From NCBI GenBank assembly GCA_038147495.1, contig JAYQTT010000003.1, positions 1 to 64,000 of the forward strand: a stretch of DNA of 64,000 nt, written 5' to 3'. Position 1 is the first letter of the stretch. Each line of letters begins with the position of its first letter. Positions 36,370-44,721 of this stretch are shown one piece after another. The translations under genes were made by a program, and so were the position numbers. Under the pieces are notes generated by a model that searched no databases, was not told the origin of the DNA, and saw only the letters and a program-made list of their open reading frames with translations. Source of the DNA: MED-G116 sp038147495 (GTDB lineage Bacteria; Pseudomonadota; Alphaproteobacteria; Puniceispirillales; Puniceispirillaceae).

Positions 36370-37377
36370 TTGACCTTACGCATAGCGATAAGCGGGTTTG
36401 GCAGAATTGGCCGCATGACGCTTCGCGCCCTGCAGGAAATGCAACGCGATGATATGGAAGTTGTTCTGATCAACAGCCCAGGGCCGGTTGACACGTCAGC
36501 CCATCTCTATCAATTCGACTCGGTTCACGGCCATGCCAGAAGCGACGTCAGCCATGGTGATGACTGGATGGACATTGGGCGTGGCAAAATCCGCATGACC
36601 CGCGAACGCAACCCTGCGGACATTCCGCATGGCGAACATAATGTCGATATCGTGCTCGAATGCTCAGGGCATTTCAACGAACGCGACAAGGCAGCAGCGC
36701 ACCTTGATGCGGGAGCAAAACGGGTGCTGGTGTCTGCGCCCTGCAAGGGTGCGGATGCGACCATCGTCTATGGCGTCAACCATAATCAAATTACCGGCGA
36801 TATGCGGGTGATCTCGAATGCCTCCTGCACGACAAACTGTCTTGCGCCTGTGGCCAAGGTGATGAGTGACAGCGTGGGCATCGAAGCCGGATATATGACG
36901 ACCATTCATGCCTACACCGGTGATCAGCCAACCCTTGACTCCAGCCACAAGGATCTGCGGCGGGCGCGGGCCGCGGCGATGTCAATGATCCCCACCTCGA
37001 CAGGGGCGGCACGATCAGTGGGTGATGTACTGCCAAATTTGCGGGGGCGGCTGAACGGCTCGGCGATCCGCGTTCCCACCGCGAATGTCTCGGTGGTTGA
37101 TTTTGGCTTTACCGCTGAACGCGACACCAGCACCGAAGAGGTGAACGCTTTATTTACCGAGGCCGCCAACGGCCCGATGAAAAACGTGCTGGCAGTCAAT
37201 AATCTGCCGCTTGTTTCAATTGATTTCAATCACGACCCACATTCGTCTATTGCTGACCTGACCCAGACCTATGTGATGAACAACCGTCTGGTCCGCGTGC
37301 TTGCGTGGTATGACAATGAATGGGGTTTCTCTTGCCGCATGCTGGACAATGCGGCAGAAATCGGCAAAACACTCTGA
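36370..37377 (+). CDS. gap: Type I glyceraldehyde-3-phosphate dehydrogenase
   Basis: Interconverts glyceraldehyde-3-phosphate and 1,3-bisphosphoglycerate. 335 residues: Rossmann start IAISGFGRIGRMTLRALQ, catalytic NASCTTNCLAPVAKV, TTIHAYTGDQPTLD, RAAAMSMIPTSTGAA and WYDNEWGFSCRMLD. The start is TTG at 36370, supported by AAGAGGAG seven bases upstream; the nearby ATG at 36365 hits a stop at once. The loop after the second beta strand reads INSPGPVD where NAD-specific enzymes normally have an Asp, which may shift cofactor preference to NADP. Confidence 0.93.
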   Translation: MTLRIAISGFGRIGRMTLRALQEMQRDDMEVVLINSPGPVDTSAHLYQFDSVHGHARSDVSHGDDWMDIGRGKIRMTRERNPADIPHGEHNVDIVLECSGHFNERDKAAAHLDAGAKRVLVSAPCKGADATIVYGVNHNQITGDMRVISNASCTTNCLAPVAKVMSDSVGIEAGYMTTIHAYTGDQPTLDSSHKDLRRARAAAMSMIPTSTGAARSVGDVLPNLRGRLNGSAIRVPTANVSVVDFGFTAERDTSTEEVNALFTEAANGPMKNVLAVNNLPLVSIDFNHDPHSSIADLTQTYVMNNRLVRVLAWYDNEWGFSCRMLDNAAEIGKTL

Positions 37378-37405
37378 CTGGCGACCTATCAAGAGGAACT
37401 AATCC

Positions 37406-37972
37406 ATGAAGTTAAACGGAAATGCCATCAAGCCGGGCAATGTTATTGAACATAACGGCCGTCTGTGGGCCGCGGTGAAGGTTGAGCATGTGAAGCCCGG
37501 CAAGGGCGGCGCCTTTGCCCAGGTTGAATTGCGCGATATTCGCGATGGCACCAAGCTGAATGAGCGGTTCCGTTCATCCGAAACTGTTGAGCGGGTGATC
37601 CTCGAAGAAAATGAATGCAGCTATCTTTATGATGATGGCGACCTTCTGGTCTTTATGCATGGCGAGACGTTTGAGCAGATTAGCATCAAGCGCGACATGG
37701 TCGGCGACAGCGCCGCCTTTCTGCAAGACGGCATGGCAGTGACAGTATCGAGCCATGACGGCGAGCCGATTTCGGTTCAACTTCCCGACAAGGTGGTCAT
37801 GGAAGTGACCGAGGCAGACGCCGTGGTCAAAGGTCAAACAGCCTCATCAAGCTATAAACCGGCTTTGCTGGAAAATGGCGTTCGGGTTCTGGTGCCTCCG
37901 CATATTGAAGCCGGAACACGCATTGTCGTGCGCCCCGAAGATGCCAGCTATGTCGAGCGGGCAAAAGACTGA
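37406..37972 (+). CDS. efp: Translation elongation factor P
   Basis: Rescues ribosomes stalled at polyproline. 188 residues in three beta domains; the modifiable lysine lies in KPGKGGAFAQVELRDI. The C-terminal signature PPHIEAGTRIVVRPEDASYVERAKD region is intact. It follows gap by 28 bases. Confidence 0.96.
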   Translation: MKLNGNAIKPGNVIEHNGRLWAAVKVEHVKPGKGGAFAQVELRDIRDGTKLNERFRSSETVERVILEENECSYLYDDGDLLVFMHGETFEQISIKRDMVGDSAAFLQDGMAVTVSSHDGEPISVQLPDKVVMEVTEADAVVKGQTASSSYKPALLENGVRVLVPPHIEAGTRIVVRPEDASYVERAKD

Positions 37973-38015
37973 TCCAGCCTGCCCATAAAAAGTACAAACA
38001 AGAAGGAATATCCAG

Positions 38016-38834
38016 ATGGCCAGCCAGTCCGCGCTGATCAACGTGATGCAAAAGGCATCCATTGCTGCAAGTCGCGGATTGATCCGTGATTTTGGCGAGG
38101 TCGAGAATCTTCAGGTCAGCCGCAAGGGACCAGCTGATTTTGTCAGCCGCGCCGATATTAATGCTGAAAAAACCATCCGGCGTGAATTGTCCAAGGCACG
38201 CCCGGACTGGGGCTTTCAAATGGAAGAAGCAGGCGTCATTGAAGCTGAGGACTCGGATGCTCCTGTCTGGATTGTCGACCCGCTCGATGGCACGACCAAT
38301 TTCCTGCATGGCATCCCGCATTTCGCGATTTCGATCGCGGTCAGAGAGAAGGACGGTAAAGGTGGATCAATCATCACCGCCGGCAGCGTCTTTGACCCGA
38401 TCAAGAACGAATTCTTCTTTGCTGAACGTGGCAAAGGCGCTTTTTTGAACGAGCGCCGGTTACGCGTATCCGGACGCCGGAACATGGCGGAGTCCCTTTT
38501 TGGCACAGGCATCCCGTTCCTTGGGCGTGGCAGTGCTGAGGATCACGAAAAATTTGTCGGTCAGCTTGGCCGGGTGATGGCGGCCAGTTCAGGCATCCGC
38601 CGAAACGGTGCCGCGGCATTGGACCTTGCATGGGTCGCTGCAGGCAGGCTGGACGGCTTCTGGGAACAGGGGCTGAGCATCTGGGACATTGCGGCGGGCG
38701 TGTTGCTGGTCCGGGAAGCTGGCGGATTTGTCTCGGATTTTGCCTCGCGTGACCGGGCACTTGAAAGTGGCGATGTAGTGGCTGCCAATCCAACACTTCA
38801 TGCCGAACTTCTGCGCTATCTGCGGGCCAAATAG
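38016..38834 (+). CDS. suhB: Inositol-1-monophosphatase family protein
   Basis: Mg-dependent phosphatase; SuhB also modulates rRNA transcription in enterobacteria. 272 residues with DFVSRADINAEKTIRREL, the metal motif WIVDPLDGTTNFLHGIPHFA and WDIAAGVLLVREAGGFVSDF. GAAGGA precedes the ATG. efp followed by suhB is a common alphaproteobacterial order. Confidence 0.93.
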   Translation: MASQSALINVMQKASIAASRGLIRDFGEVENLQVSRKGPADFVSRADINAEKTIRRELSKARPDWGFQMEEAGVIEAEDSDAPVWIVDPLDGTTNFLHGIPHFAISIAVREKDGKGGSIITAGSVFDPIKNEFFFAERGKGAFLNERRLRVSGRRNMAESLFGTGIPFLGRGSAEDHEKFVGQLGRVMAASSGIRRNGAAALDLAWVAAGRLDGFWEQGLSIWDIAAGVLLVREAGGFVSDFASRDRALESGDVVAANPTLHAELLRYLRAK

Positions 38835-39015
38835 CCAGCGCGTCTCGCCCCGTCTTTAGCAAGGCTCCCTTCCGATACAGGACCTGCGTGCCAGACATCA
38901 CCCTGTCTGATGCGCAATTGAGGCTTTGCGCCAAGCCATATTCCTGCCATTCTTCTGAGCATAATCACCATTACTGGTTGCACATGTCCGATTATGTTGA
39001 GGAGCCTGGCCAAAA

Positions 39016-40077
39016 ATGACTGACCCCCGTCGTTACTTGATCCGGATGATCATCTTTCTGGCCGTTGTCGCCGGTATCGGAGCACTTTTATGGGCTCCCC
39101 TATATGAAGCATTCAAGGGTAATGCCGCGTTAAACAGCGTGATTCTTGGCGCCTTGTTGCTTGGCATTTTGTATGTCATTCGTCAGACATTGCGGCTGGT
39201 GCCAGAACAACGCTGGCTTGTCGGCGTGCAGAAAAACAGCAAACTCAAGCAACCTAATGCAAAGCCTGTCCTGCTCGCCACCGTCTATGCGATGTTGGCA
39301 GACCAGCATCAAGGCGAACATCTCTCGGCCTTGTCGCTTCGCTCGGTATTGGATGGGGTTGCCGCGCGCCTTGATGAGGGGCGTGAAATTTCCCGCTACA
39401 TGATTGGCTTGCTGGTCTTTCTTGGATTGCTTGGCACATTCTGGGGGTTGTTACAAACGATTGGCGCAGTTGGCCTCGTGGTCGGGTCCCTGGAGACAGA
39501 ATCCGCCAATTTTGCCGCAATGATGAAACAATTGCGAGCCGGTCTCGATGCGCCGCTCTCTGGTATGGCCACCGCCTTTTCATCATCACTTTTTGGTTTG
39601 GCAGGATCGCTGATCCTTGGCTTTCTCGACCTGCAACTCGGTCAGGCGATGGGACGATTCTTTAACGAGCTTGAAGATTGGCTCTCGGCCTTTGCCAAAT
39701 TCAATGACAGTGGCGCCCGGTCAGCTGGCGGCGAAACCAGCGCGCTTGCCACGGGCATGAGTGAGGAAGCCTCGCGAGCGCTTCTCTCATTGTCACACTC
39801 AATCGCCGCTGGCGAAGAGTCACGGGCGCAAACGCTGGCACAAATGGGCACGATGAATGCGGCGCTGGCAAGGCTGAATGAAGCCATGGTCGATGATCGC
39901 CGGATACGTGAACAATTGGCCCAGTTGAACGCCAATATCCAACAGCTTTCAGCTGACCTTCAGCAAGAGCGAACACAGCAGACGAGCATCCTTGCAACCG
40001 AATTACGCGCGCTTTCCGGCAGCATTGCCGAATTGATCAGTAAAAAGACTGACAGCAAGCGCAACGAGGACGCATAA
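39016..40077 (+). CDS. MotA/TolQ/ExbB-type proton channel protein with a coiled-coil tail
   Basis: 353 residues: membrane helices around 12-27, 41-56, 128-150 and 187-207 (IGLLVFLGLLGTFWGLLQTI and GMATAFSSSLFGLAGSLILG are the MotA/ExbB-like pair), followed by about 120 residues of helical, Gln/Leu-rich tail. It resembles the stator-type 'ExbB' protein found next to an OmpA/MotB-like partner in many alphaproteobacteria. The substrate process of this pair is unknown. The partner gene begins two bases after its stop. It is not a canonical flagellar MotA, and no flagellar genes are near. Confidence 0.75.
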   Translation: MTDPRRYLIRMIIFLAVVAGIGALLWAPLYEAFKGNAALNSVILGALLLGILYVIRQTLRLVPEQRWLVGVQKNSKLKQPNAKPVLLATVYAMLADQHQGEHLSALSLRSVLDGVAARLDEGREISRYMIGLLVFLGLLGTFWGLLQTIGAVGLVVGSLETESANFAAMMKQLRAGLDAPLSGMATAFSSSLFGLAGSLILGFLDLQLGQAMGRFFNELEDWLSAFAKFNDSGARSAGGETSALATGMSEEASRALLSLSHSIAAGEESRAQTLAQMGTMNAALARLNEAMVDDRRIREQLAQLNANIQQLSADLQQERTQQTSILATELRALSGSIAELISKKTDSKRNEDA

Positions 40078-40079
40078 AA

Positions 40080-41294
40080 ATGGCACTGGCGCGGCTTGGC
40101 GGCAGCCGCCGCACCGAAAGTTATACTTGGCCCGGCTTTGTCGACGCGCTGGCAACGCTGTTGATGGTCATCATCTTCGTTTTGATGGTGTTTGTGCTGA
40201 TACAGGTCAATCTTGCCTATCGGGTTTCCGGTCAGGACGAAACGCTTGGCGAGATGCGCCAGCAACTGGCCAGCCTGACAGAGCTTCTCAATCTTGAAAG
40301 ACAGGCCAGCAGTGATCTTGCGGCCGACCTTGCTCAGATCAGCAGCCAGCTGGAAACAACCACAGCAGAACGCGATGATATCCTCTCCCAGCTCGCAGCG
40401 GCAAACCAAGCGCTTGCTGTGCGCGACACAGAGCTTGCCGCGCGTGAAGCAGAGCTTACGTCTCTCAATGCGGAGCAAGCCGCTACACTGGCGGCTTTGC
40501 AAGCGGCGAGCACCCGTCTTGAAGAACGGCTTGCAGCGTTGAATGCAGTGGAAAGCCGTCTGGCCCTGACCGAAAGTAAATTGCAGGATTCGGAAAAGGC
40601 CAATCTTAATGCCGCTGGCAGAATTGACGCGCTGGAAAATGAAAATGCCGCATCACGCAAAGAGGTCGCGCAATTGACCTCGGCCGCCTTGGCCTTGCGC
40701 CAGCGGATTGAGGAATTGACCAATCTGCTTGGCGAGATGGAAGCACAGGCCGAACGTGATAAGGTTGCCATTGCCAATCTCGGCAAATCCCTGAACCGTG
40801 CATTGGCGAGCCGTGTTCAGGAATTACAACGCTTCCGCTCGGAATTTTTTGGCCGGTTGCGCGAGGTGATGTCCGGACGCGATGAAGTCAGCATTGTTGG
40901 TGATCGCTTTGTTTTCCAGTCCGAAGTGCTCTTCGATCAGGGCAAAGCCAGCATCGGTGAAGGCGGCGAGCAACAATTGCAGAAACTGGCTGTCACACTG
41001 GCAGAAATAGCCGCCAATATCCCGGAAGATATTGATTGGGTGCTGCAGGTAGAAGGCCACACCGACAACATACCAATTCGCGCAGGGCGTTTTACCGACA
41101 ATTGGGATTTATCGACCGAACGGGCGCTCTCAGTCGTTCGCTTTCTGGCGGCGCAAGGCGTTCCTGCCAACCGGCTGGCTGCCGCTGGCTATGGTGAGTT
41201 TCAGCCACTCGATGCAGCAGACACTGATGATGCAAGACGCAAAAACCGCCGAATTGAGATGAAAATCACACAGCGGATCACGGCCCGGCAATAG
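40080..41294 (+). CDS. MotB/OmpA-like peptidoglycan-binding stator partner
   Basis: 404 residues. One N-terminal membrane helix carries a MotB-like Asp (FVDALATLLMVIIFVLMVFV, Asp22), then about 200 residues of coiled coil, then an OmpA-type peptidoglycan-binding domain with LQVEGHTDNIPI, NWDLSTERALSVVRFLAAQ and RRKNRRIEMKI. With the preceding channel protein it should form a proton-driven unit anchored in the cell wall. The long coiled coil would let it span the periplasm. Function unknown. Confidence 0.78.
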   Translation: MALARLGGSRRTESYTWPGFVDALATLLMVIIFVLMVFVLIQVNLAYRVSGQDETLGEMRQQLASLTELLNLERQASSDLAADLAQISSQLETTTAERDDILSQLAAANQALAVRDTELAAREAELTSLNAEQAATLAALQAASTRLEERLAALNAVESRLALTESKLQDSEKANLNAAGRIDALENENAASRKEVAQLTSAALALRQRIEELTNLLGEMEAQAERDKVAIANLGKSLNRALASRVQELQRFRSEFFGRLREVMSGRDEVSIVGDRFVFQSEVLFDQGKASIGEGGEQQLQKLAVTLAEIAANIPEDIDWVLQVEGHTDNIPIRAGRFTDNWDLSTERALSVVRFLAAQGVPANRLAAAGYGEFQPLDAADTDDARRKNRRIEMKITQRITARQ

Positions 41295-41537
41295 CTGCCG
41301 CTCTCTCACCACATTGTGAACAGGCGTTAAGTCACGCTTTATCCTTTTGTATAAGCCTTTCCGGCATGTTTCGAGATCGGGCTTGTTGCTGCATTGCCGT
41401 TTTTGGTGATTGTTCTTTTGACCTTTTCAAAGGCGGCGTCGGCCTGCGCACCCGGTCAAAAAGATCAAAAAGGCCTGCCCTGTTGACTGGGACATCCGGA
41501 TATTTTTTATGATTGGCTGCGCGGCATTCCGCGAACC

Positions 41538-42359
41538 ATGCCTGACACTTCACCGGATACGCGTCTGACTGGGCTGTTTCAAAGTCTTGATCCACCCACC
41601 TATCGCCAACTTTCTTCAGAGCCGACTGTTAGCCCGCATGCACCCGTCATCACGCCGGAGGAAATTGACACATTCATCGAGGCGCCCGCCAGCAAGGAAC
41701 AGGGCACGAAAGACAGCTGGTATCAAATCAGCGCTTACGTCAAAAATGGCGTTGGCGCAGAGCTGGAGATAACGCATTTTCCAAAAGGGTGGGCGCATCC
41801 GCCCGTTAAGAGCACACCTTGGGGCCTGCCAGCAGACAATGAACGCCAATACTGGCAACATGAATTTCTGTGGGCACCTGCAGACACCGCCTACGCCGCA
41901 AACGTGTCAGCCAACGACGATGCCTTCATTGATGCAAACCTTGCTATGCAGATCCACTGTCTGTGTGATCATGACAGCCCTCCTCTGGCACTCTTGGGGC
42001 ATGGTCACCTTCAATTTGACCTGCAAAGCCTGAGCGGCAGCATCTCGGGAATCAATTTGCACACGGCCACTGGCAGAGGGTTTAGTGGTGACATTGATTT
42101 GAACATGCAGGAAGTTGCGCCCGGTTTGTTTCAAGGGATGTCGCTGCGTATGAATTTTGGTGAGGCAGGACAAATTAACCCATGGGAAGCAGACGTGATT
42201 ATCGCCTCTGGCGGAAACAACCTCGCGGGCACTCCGCCTGCCACCGCCTTACATGGCAGTCTTTCCGCCGAACAAGAGGACGGTGACGTGTCTCTGGCTG
42301 GGCGGTTTTATTCGCTGGACACAATGGAGGAAGAGATATCAGTCGGTGCGGCAAATTGA
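41538..42359 (+). CDS. Hypothetical beta-rich protein; upstream signal peptide separated by a stop
   Basis: 273 residues, not recognised. The C-terminal half alternates polar and hydrophobic residues as in beta strands (LQFDLQSLSGSISGINLH, FSGDIDLNMQEV, HGSLSAEQEDGDVSLAGRFY), distantly recalling TbpB-like solute-binding domains; this is a weak guess. The same frame upstream (41355-41483) encodes VAALPFLVIVLLTFSKAASA, an obvious secretion signal, cut off by a TGA at 41484-41486. The gene may therefore be a damaged exported protein. Its 3' end overlaps the convergent ABC transporter gene by 52 bases. Confidence 0.5.
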   Translation: MPDTSPDTRLTGLFQSLDPPTYRQLSSEPTVSPHAPVITPEEIDTFIEAPASKEQGTKDSWYQISAYVKNGVGAELEITHFPKGWAHPPVKSTPWGLPADNERQYWQHEFLWAPADTAYAANVSANDDAFIDANLAMQIHCLCDHDSPPLALLGHGHLQFDLQSLSGSISGINLHTATGRGFSGDIDLNMQEVAPGLFQGMSLRMNFGEAGQINPWEADVIIASGGNNLAGTPPATALHGSLSAEQEDGDVSLAGRFYSLDTMEEEISVGAAN

Positions 42360-44125
42360 AGATCGGCAAGATTGCGATAGAGGGGCGACTCATTCATCAA
42401 TTCCTCATGCGTACCTATCGCCATGATTTGCCCCTTGTCCATCAACAAGATCCTGTCTGCACGGATTACCGTTGCAAGCCGATGCGCAATCACAATCGTT
42501 GTCCGGTCGCGCATCAGATTTTCCAACGCTTCTTGCACGGCGGCTTCAGATTGTGCATCAAGAGCACTTGTCGCCTCATCAAGAAGCAAGAGGCGCGGGT
42601 CACGAAGAATCGCCCGGGCGATCGCCAGACGCTGGCGCTGACCACCGGACAAGCGGACACCTTTCTCGCCTACCGGCGTGTCATATCCATCAGCCAACGC
42701 CATGATGAAATCATGTGCTTCGGCTTGTCTGGCGGCCTCCCGAATTTCAGCATCGCTTGCCTCGGGTCGCCCGAAAGCGAGGTTTTCCCGGACGGTTGCC
42801 GAAAATAACGCCGGCTCCTGCGGCACCAAACCGATATGGCCACGCAAATCCGACAAGCCCAGATCACGGATGTCGGTTTCGCCAACCCGCACAACCCCTT
42901 GCTGTGGGTCGTAGAAGCGCAACAACAGATGGAAGATTGTTGATTTTCCAGCACCGCTTGGCCCGACCAGTGCCACCCTCTCGCCCGCCGCAATAGCGAA
43001 ATCAACCTCATTGACCGCCGGACGGCCAGCCCCCGCCGGATAAGAAAAATCAACCATCTCAAAGGCACAGGCAACGGGCGCTTGATGATCTATTGGTACC
43101 GGATAGGCAGCCTCCGGCAGGCGCACATCGGTTGCCAGCAATTGCGCAATGCGATCGGCCGCGCCCGCTGCACGCTGCAGATCGCCTGCCAGTTCAGACA
43201 AGAACCCTGTCGAGCTTGCCACCAAAAACGCATAGAAAATGAATGATGACAGATCACCTGCAGTGATCCGGCCAGCCAGCAGATCCTGTCCACCAATCCA
43301 CAGAATCACTGAAATGCCCGCGAACACCATGAAGATCAGAATGCCACTGAGCCAGCCACGCAAACGCACCCTCGACAAGGCGGCATCAAGGCTGCTCTGC
43401 ACAGCATCGTCAAAATGCTCACGTACAAACCGCTCACGGCCGAAAGATTGAACTGTGCGAATGGCGCTTACCGTTTCTTCAGCCTGCACGGCGACATCGC
43501 CAAGCCTGTCCTGGGCAAGGCGAGAGGCGGCACGAAGCCGCCGACCAATGACAATCAATGGGACCACCACCAATGGCACCACAATGAGCACGACAAGGGA
43601 CATTTTCGGGCTCGACAGCACGACCATGACCAAGCCACCAACCAGCAAAATTACGTTACGCGCCGCCATCGACAATGTGGATGTCATGACTGTCTGCACG
43701 ATGGCTGTGTCAGTGGTGATTCGCGCCAAAATATCGCCCGTGCGGGCGGTTTCAAACCAGCCCGGAGACAGTGACATCAGATGTGCGAATACTGCCCGGC
43801 GCACATCGGCAAGCACCATCTCGCCGATCTGATTAACCAGCGTTGTGCGCAGAAAACTGCCCGTTGCCAAAAGCAAGGCGATCAGACTCGTGGCAAGGAC
43901 CGCCCGATCAAGCAATGCCGGGTCCTGTTTGCCAAGTCCCTCATCAACCAGATAGGCCAGTCCTCGCCCCATTGTCAGCAACGCGCCAGCCACGAGAAAC
44001 AACGCAAAAACTGCGCCAGCAATCCGCCGCCGATGCGGGCGCAGAAATGGCCAGAAAACAGCCAGAAGCTGACGTCCGCTCAAGCTGGCAGCGGATGATG
44101 GTTTTTGCTGTTCTTCAACCTGCAT
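42308..44125 (-). CDS. MsbA-type ABC exporter (membrane and ATPase domains fused)
   Basis: 605-residue half-transporter: six membrane helices in the first 320 residues (FALFLVAGALLTMGRGLAYL, VILLVGGLVMVVLSS and others), then an ATPase with GPSGAGKSTIFHLL, the Q-loop region GLVPQEPALFSATV, signature LSGGQRQRLAIARAIL, LLLLDEATSALD and the H-loop IVIAHRLATV. It forms a homodimer or heterodimer that flips lipids or drugs; the substrate cannot be read from sequence. It resembles the MsbA-related subfamily found widely in alphaproteobacteria. Confidence 0.88.
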   Translation of the reverse strand: MQVEEQQKPSSAASLSGRQLLAVFWPFLRPHRRRIAGAVFALFLVAGALLTMGRGLAYLVDEGLGKQDPALLDRAVLATSLIALLLATGSFLRTTLVNQIGEMVLADVRRAVFAHLMSLSPGWFETARTGDILARITTDTAIVQTVMTSTLSMAARNVILLVGGLVMVVLSSPKMSLVVLIVVPLVVVPLIVIGRRLRAASRLAQDRLGDVAVQAEETVSAIRTVQSFGRERFVREHFDDAVQSSLDAALSRVRLRGWLSGILIFMVFAGISVILWIGGQDLLAGRITAGDLSSFIFYAFLVASSTGFLSELAGDLQRAAGAADRIAQLLATDVRLPEAAYPVPIDHQAPVACAFEMVDFSYPAGAGRPAVNEVDFAIAAGERVALVGPSGAGKSTIFHLLLRFYDPQQGVVRVGETDIRDLGLSDLRGHIGLVPQEPALFSATVRENLAFGRPEASDAEIREAARQAEAHDFIMALADGYDTPVGEKGVRLSGGQRQRLAIARAILRDPRLLLLDEATSALDAQSEAAVQEALENLMRDRTTIVIAHRLATVIRADRILLMDKGQIMAIGTHEELMNESPLYRNLADLQFAAPTDISSSIVSSE

Positions 44126-44392
44126 TGTGGCGAGTTATTCCCTGCGCAGATGGCGCACCGTTCAAAATGATTAACCAAACTGGTGCTGAAGCCGTCAAAA
44201 AACCTCACGCTACCGGCTTTCGGGGCTTGCGTTGTGCTGTCGTTGAGGATATACCACCGCATCTAAGGAATTGCCAGCGCCCATCCGGGCTTCCGGCGGC
44301 TGCGGCAAGCCAGAGATGTGAAGACGAAAAAGAGCCGACACACGGCAACTGGACCCGGCACAAAGCCGACAGCGTGAAAGCAGGAGAGCGCT

Positions 44393-44614
44393 ATGAAAAA
44401 GGACATTCATCCCGATTACCATGAGATCACTTTGGTGATGACCGATGGTAGCGAGCGCAAGACCCGCTCGACATGGGGCAAAGAAGGCGATGTGATGAAG
44501 CTCGACATCGATCCAAAGACACATCCAGCCTGGACCGGTCAACACCGTATCGTTGACTCAGGTGGTCAGGTTGCCCGCTTTAACAAGCGCTTTGCCGGAC
44601 TTGGCATCAAGTAA
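44393..44614 (+). CDS. rpmE: 50S ribosomal protein L31
   Basis: 73 residues: MKKDIHPDYHEITLVMTDGS and HPAWTGQHRIVDSGGQVARF. It has no cysteines, so it is the zinc-free type. GAGAG precedes the ATG, and a strong terminator lies 30 bases after the stop. Confidence 0.95.
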   Translation: MKKDIHPDYHEITLVMTDGSERKTRSTWGKEGDVMKLDIDPKTHPAWTGQHRIVDSGGQVARFNKRFAGLGIK

Positions 44615-44643
44615 CACTGCGAAATTCAGCATATATCTGAATC

Positions 44644-44670
44644 AAAAAGGCCGGTTTCCCGGCCTTTTTT
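44644..44670 (+). terminator. Rho-independent terminator after rpmE
   Basis: AAAAAGGCCGG-TTTC-CCGGCCTTTTTT: a 6-bp GC stem flanked by A and T tracts. It can serve both rpmE and, in reverse, ppdK. Confidence 0.88.
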
Positions 44671-44721
44671 ATTGCCCGGGCAAGAGATGCCCGCTGCAGG
44701 TTTCTATAGACGGTGCGCGTT

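Noticed and set aside
41484..41486. TGA read as selenocysteine after a Cys
   Set aside because: No SECIS-like hairpin was evident directly downstream, no selenoprotein family fits, and the region also needs another correction to gain an ATG.
41332..41595. 87-residue minus-strand ORF in the gap before the hypothetical gene
   Set aside because: It lies opposite the signal-peptide region of the plus-strand gene and shows no ribosome binding site or family; more likely a shadow.
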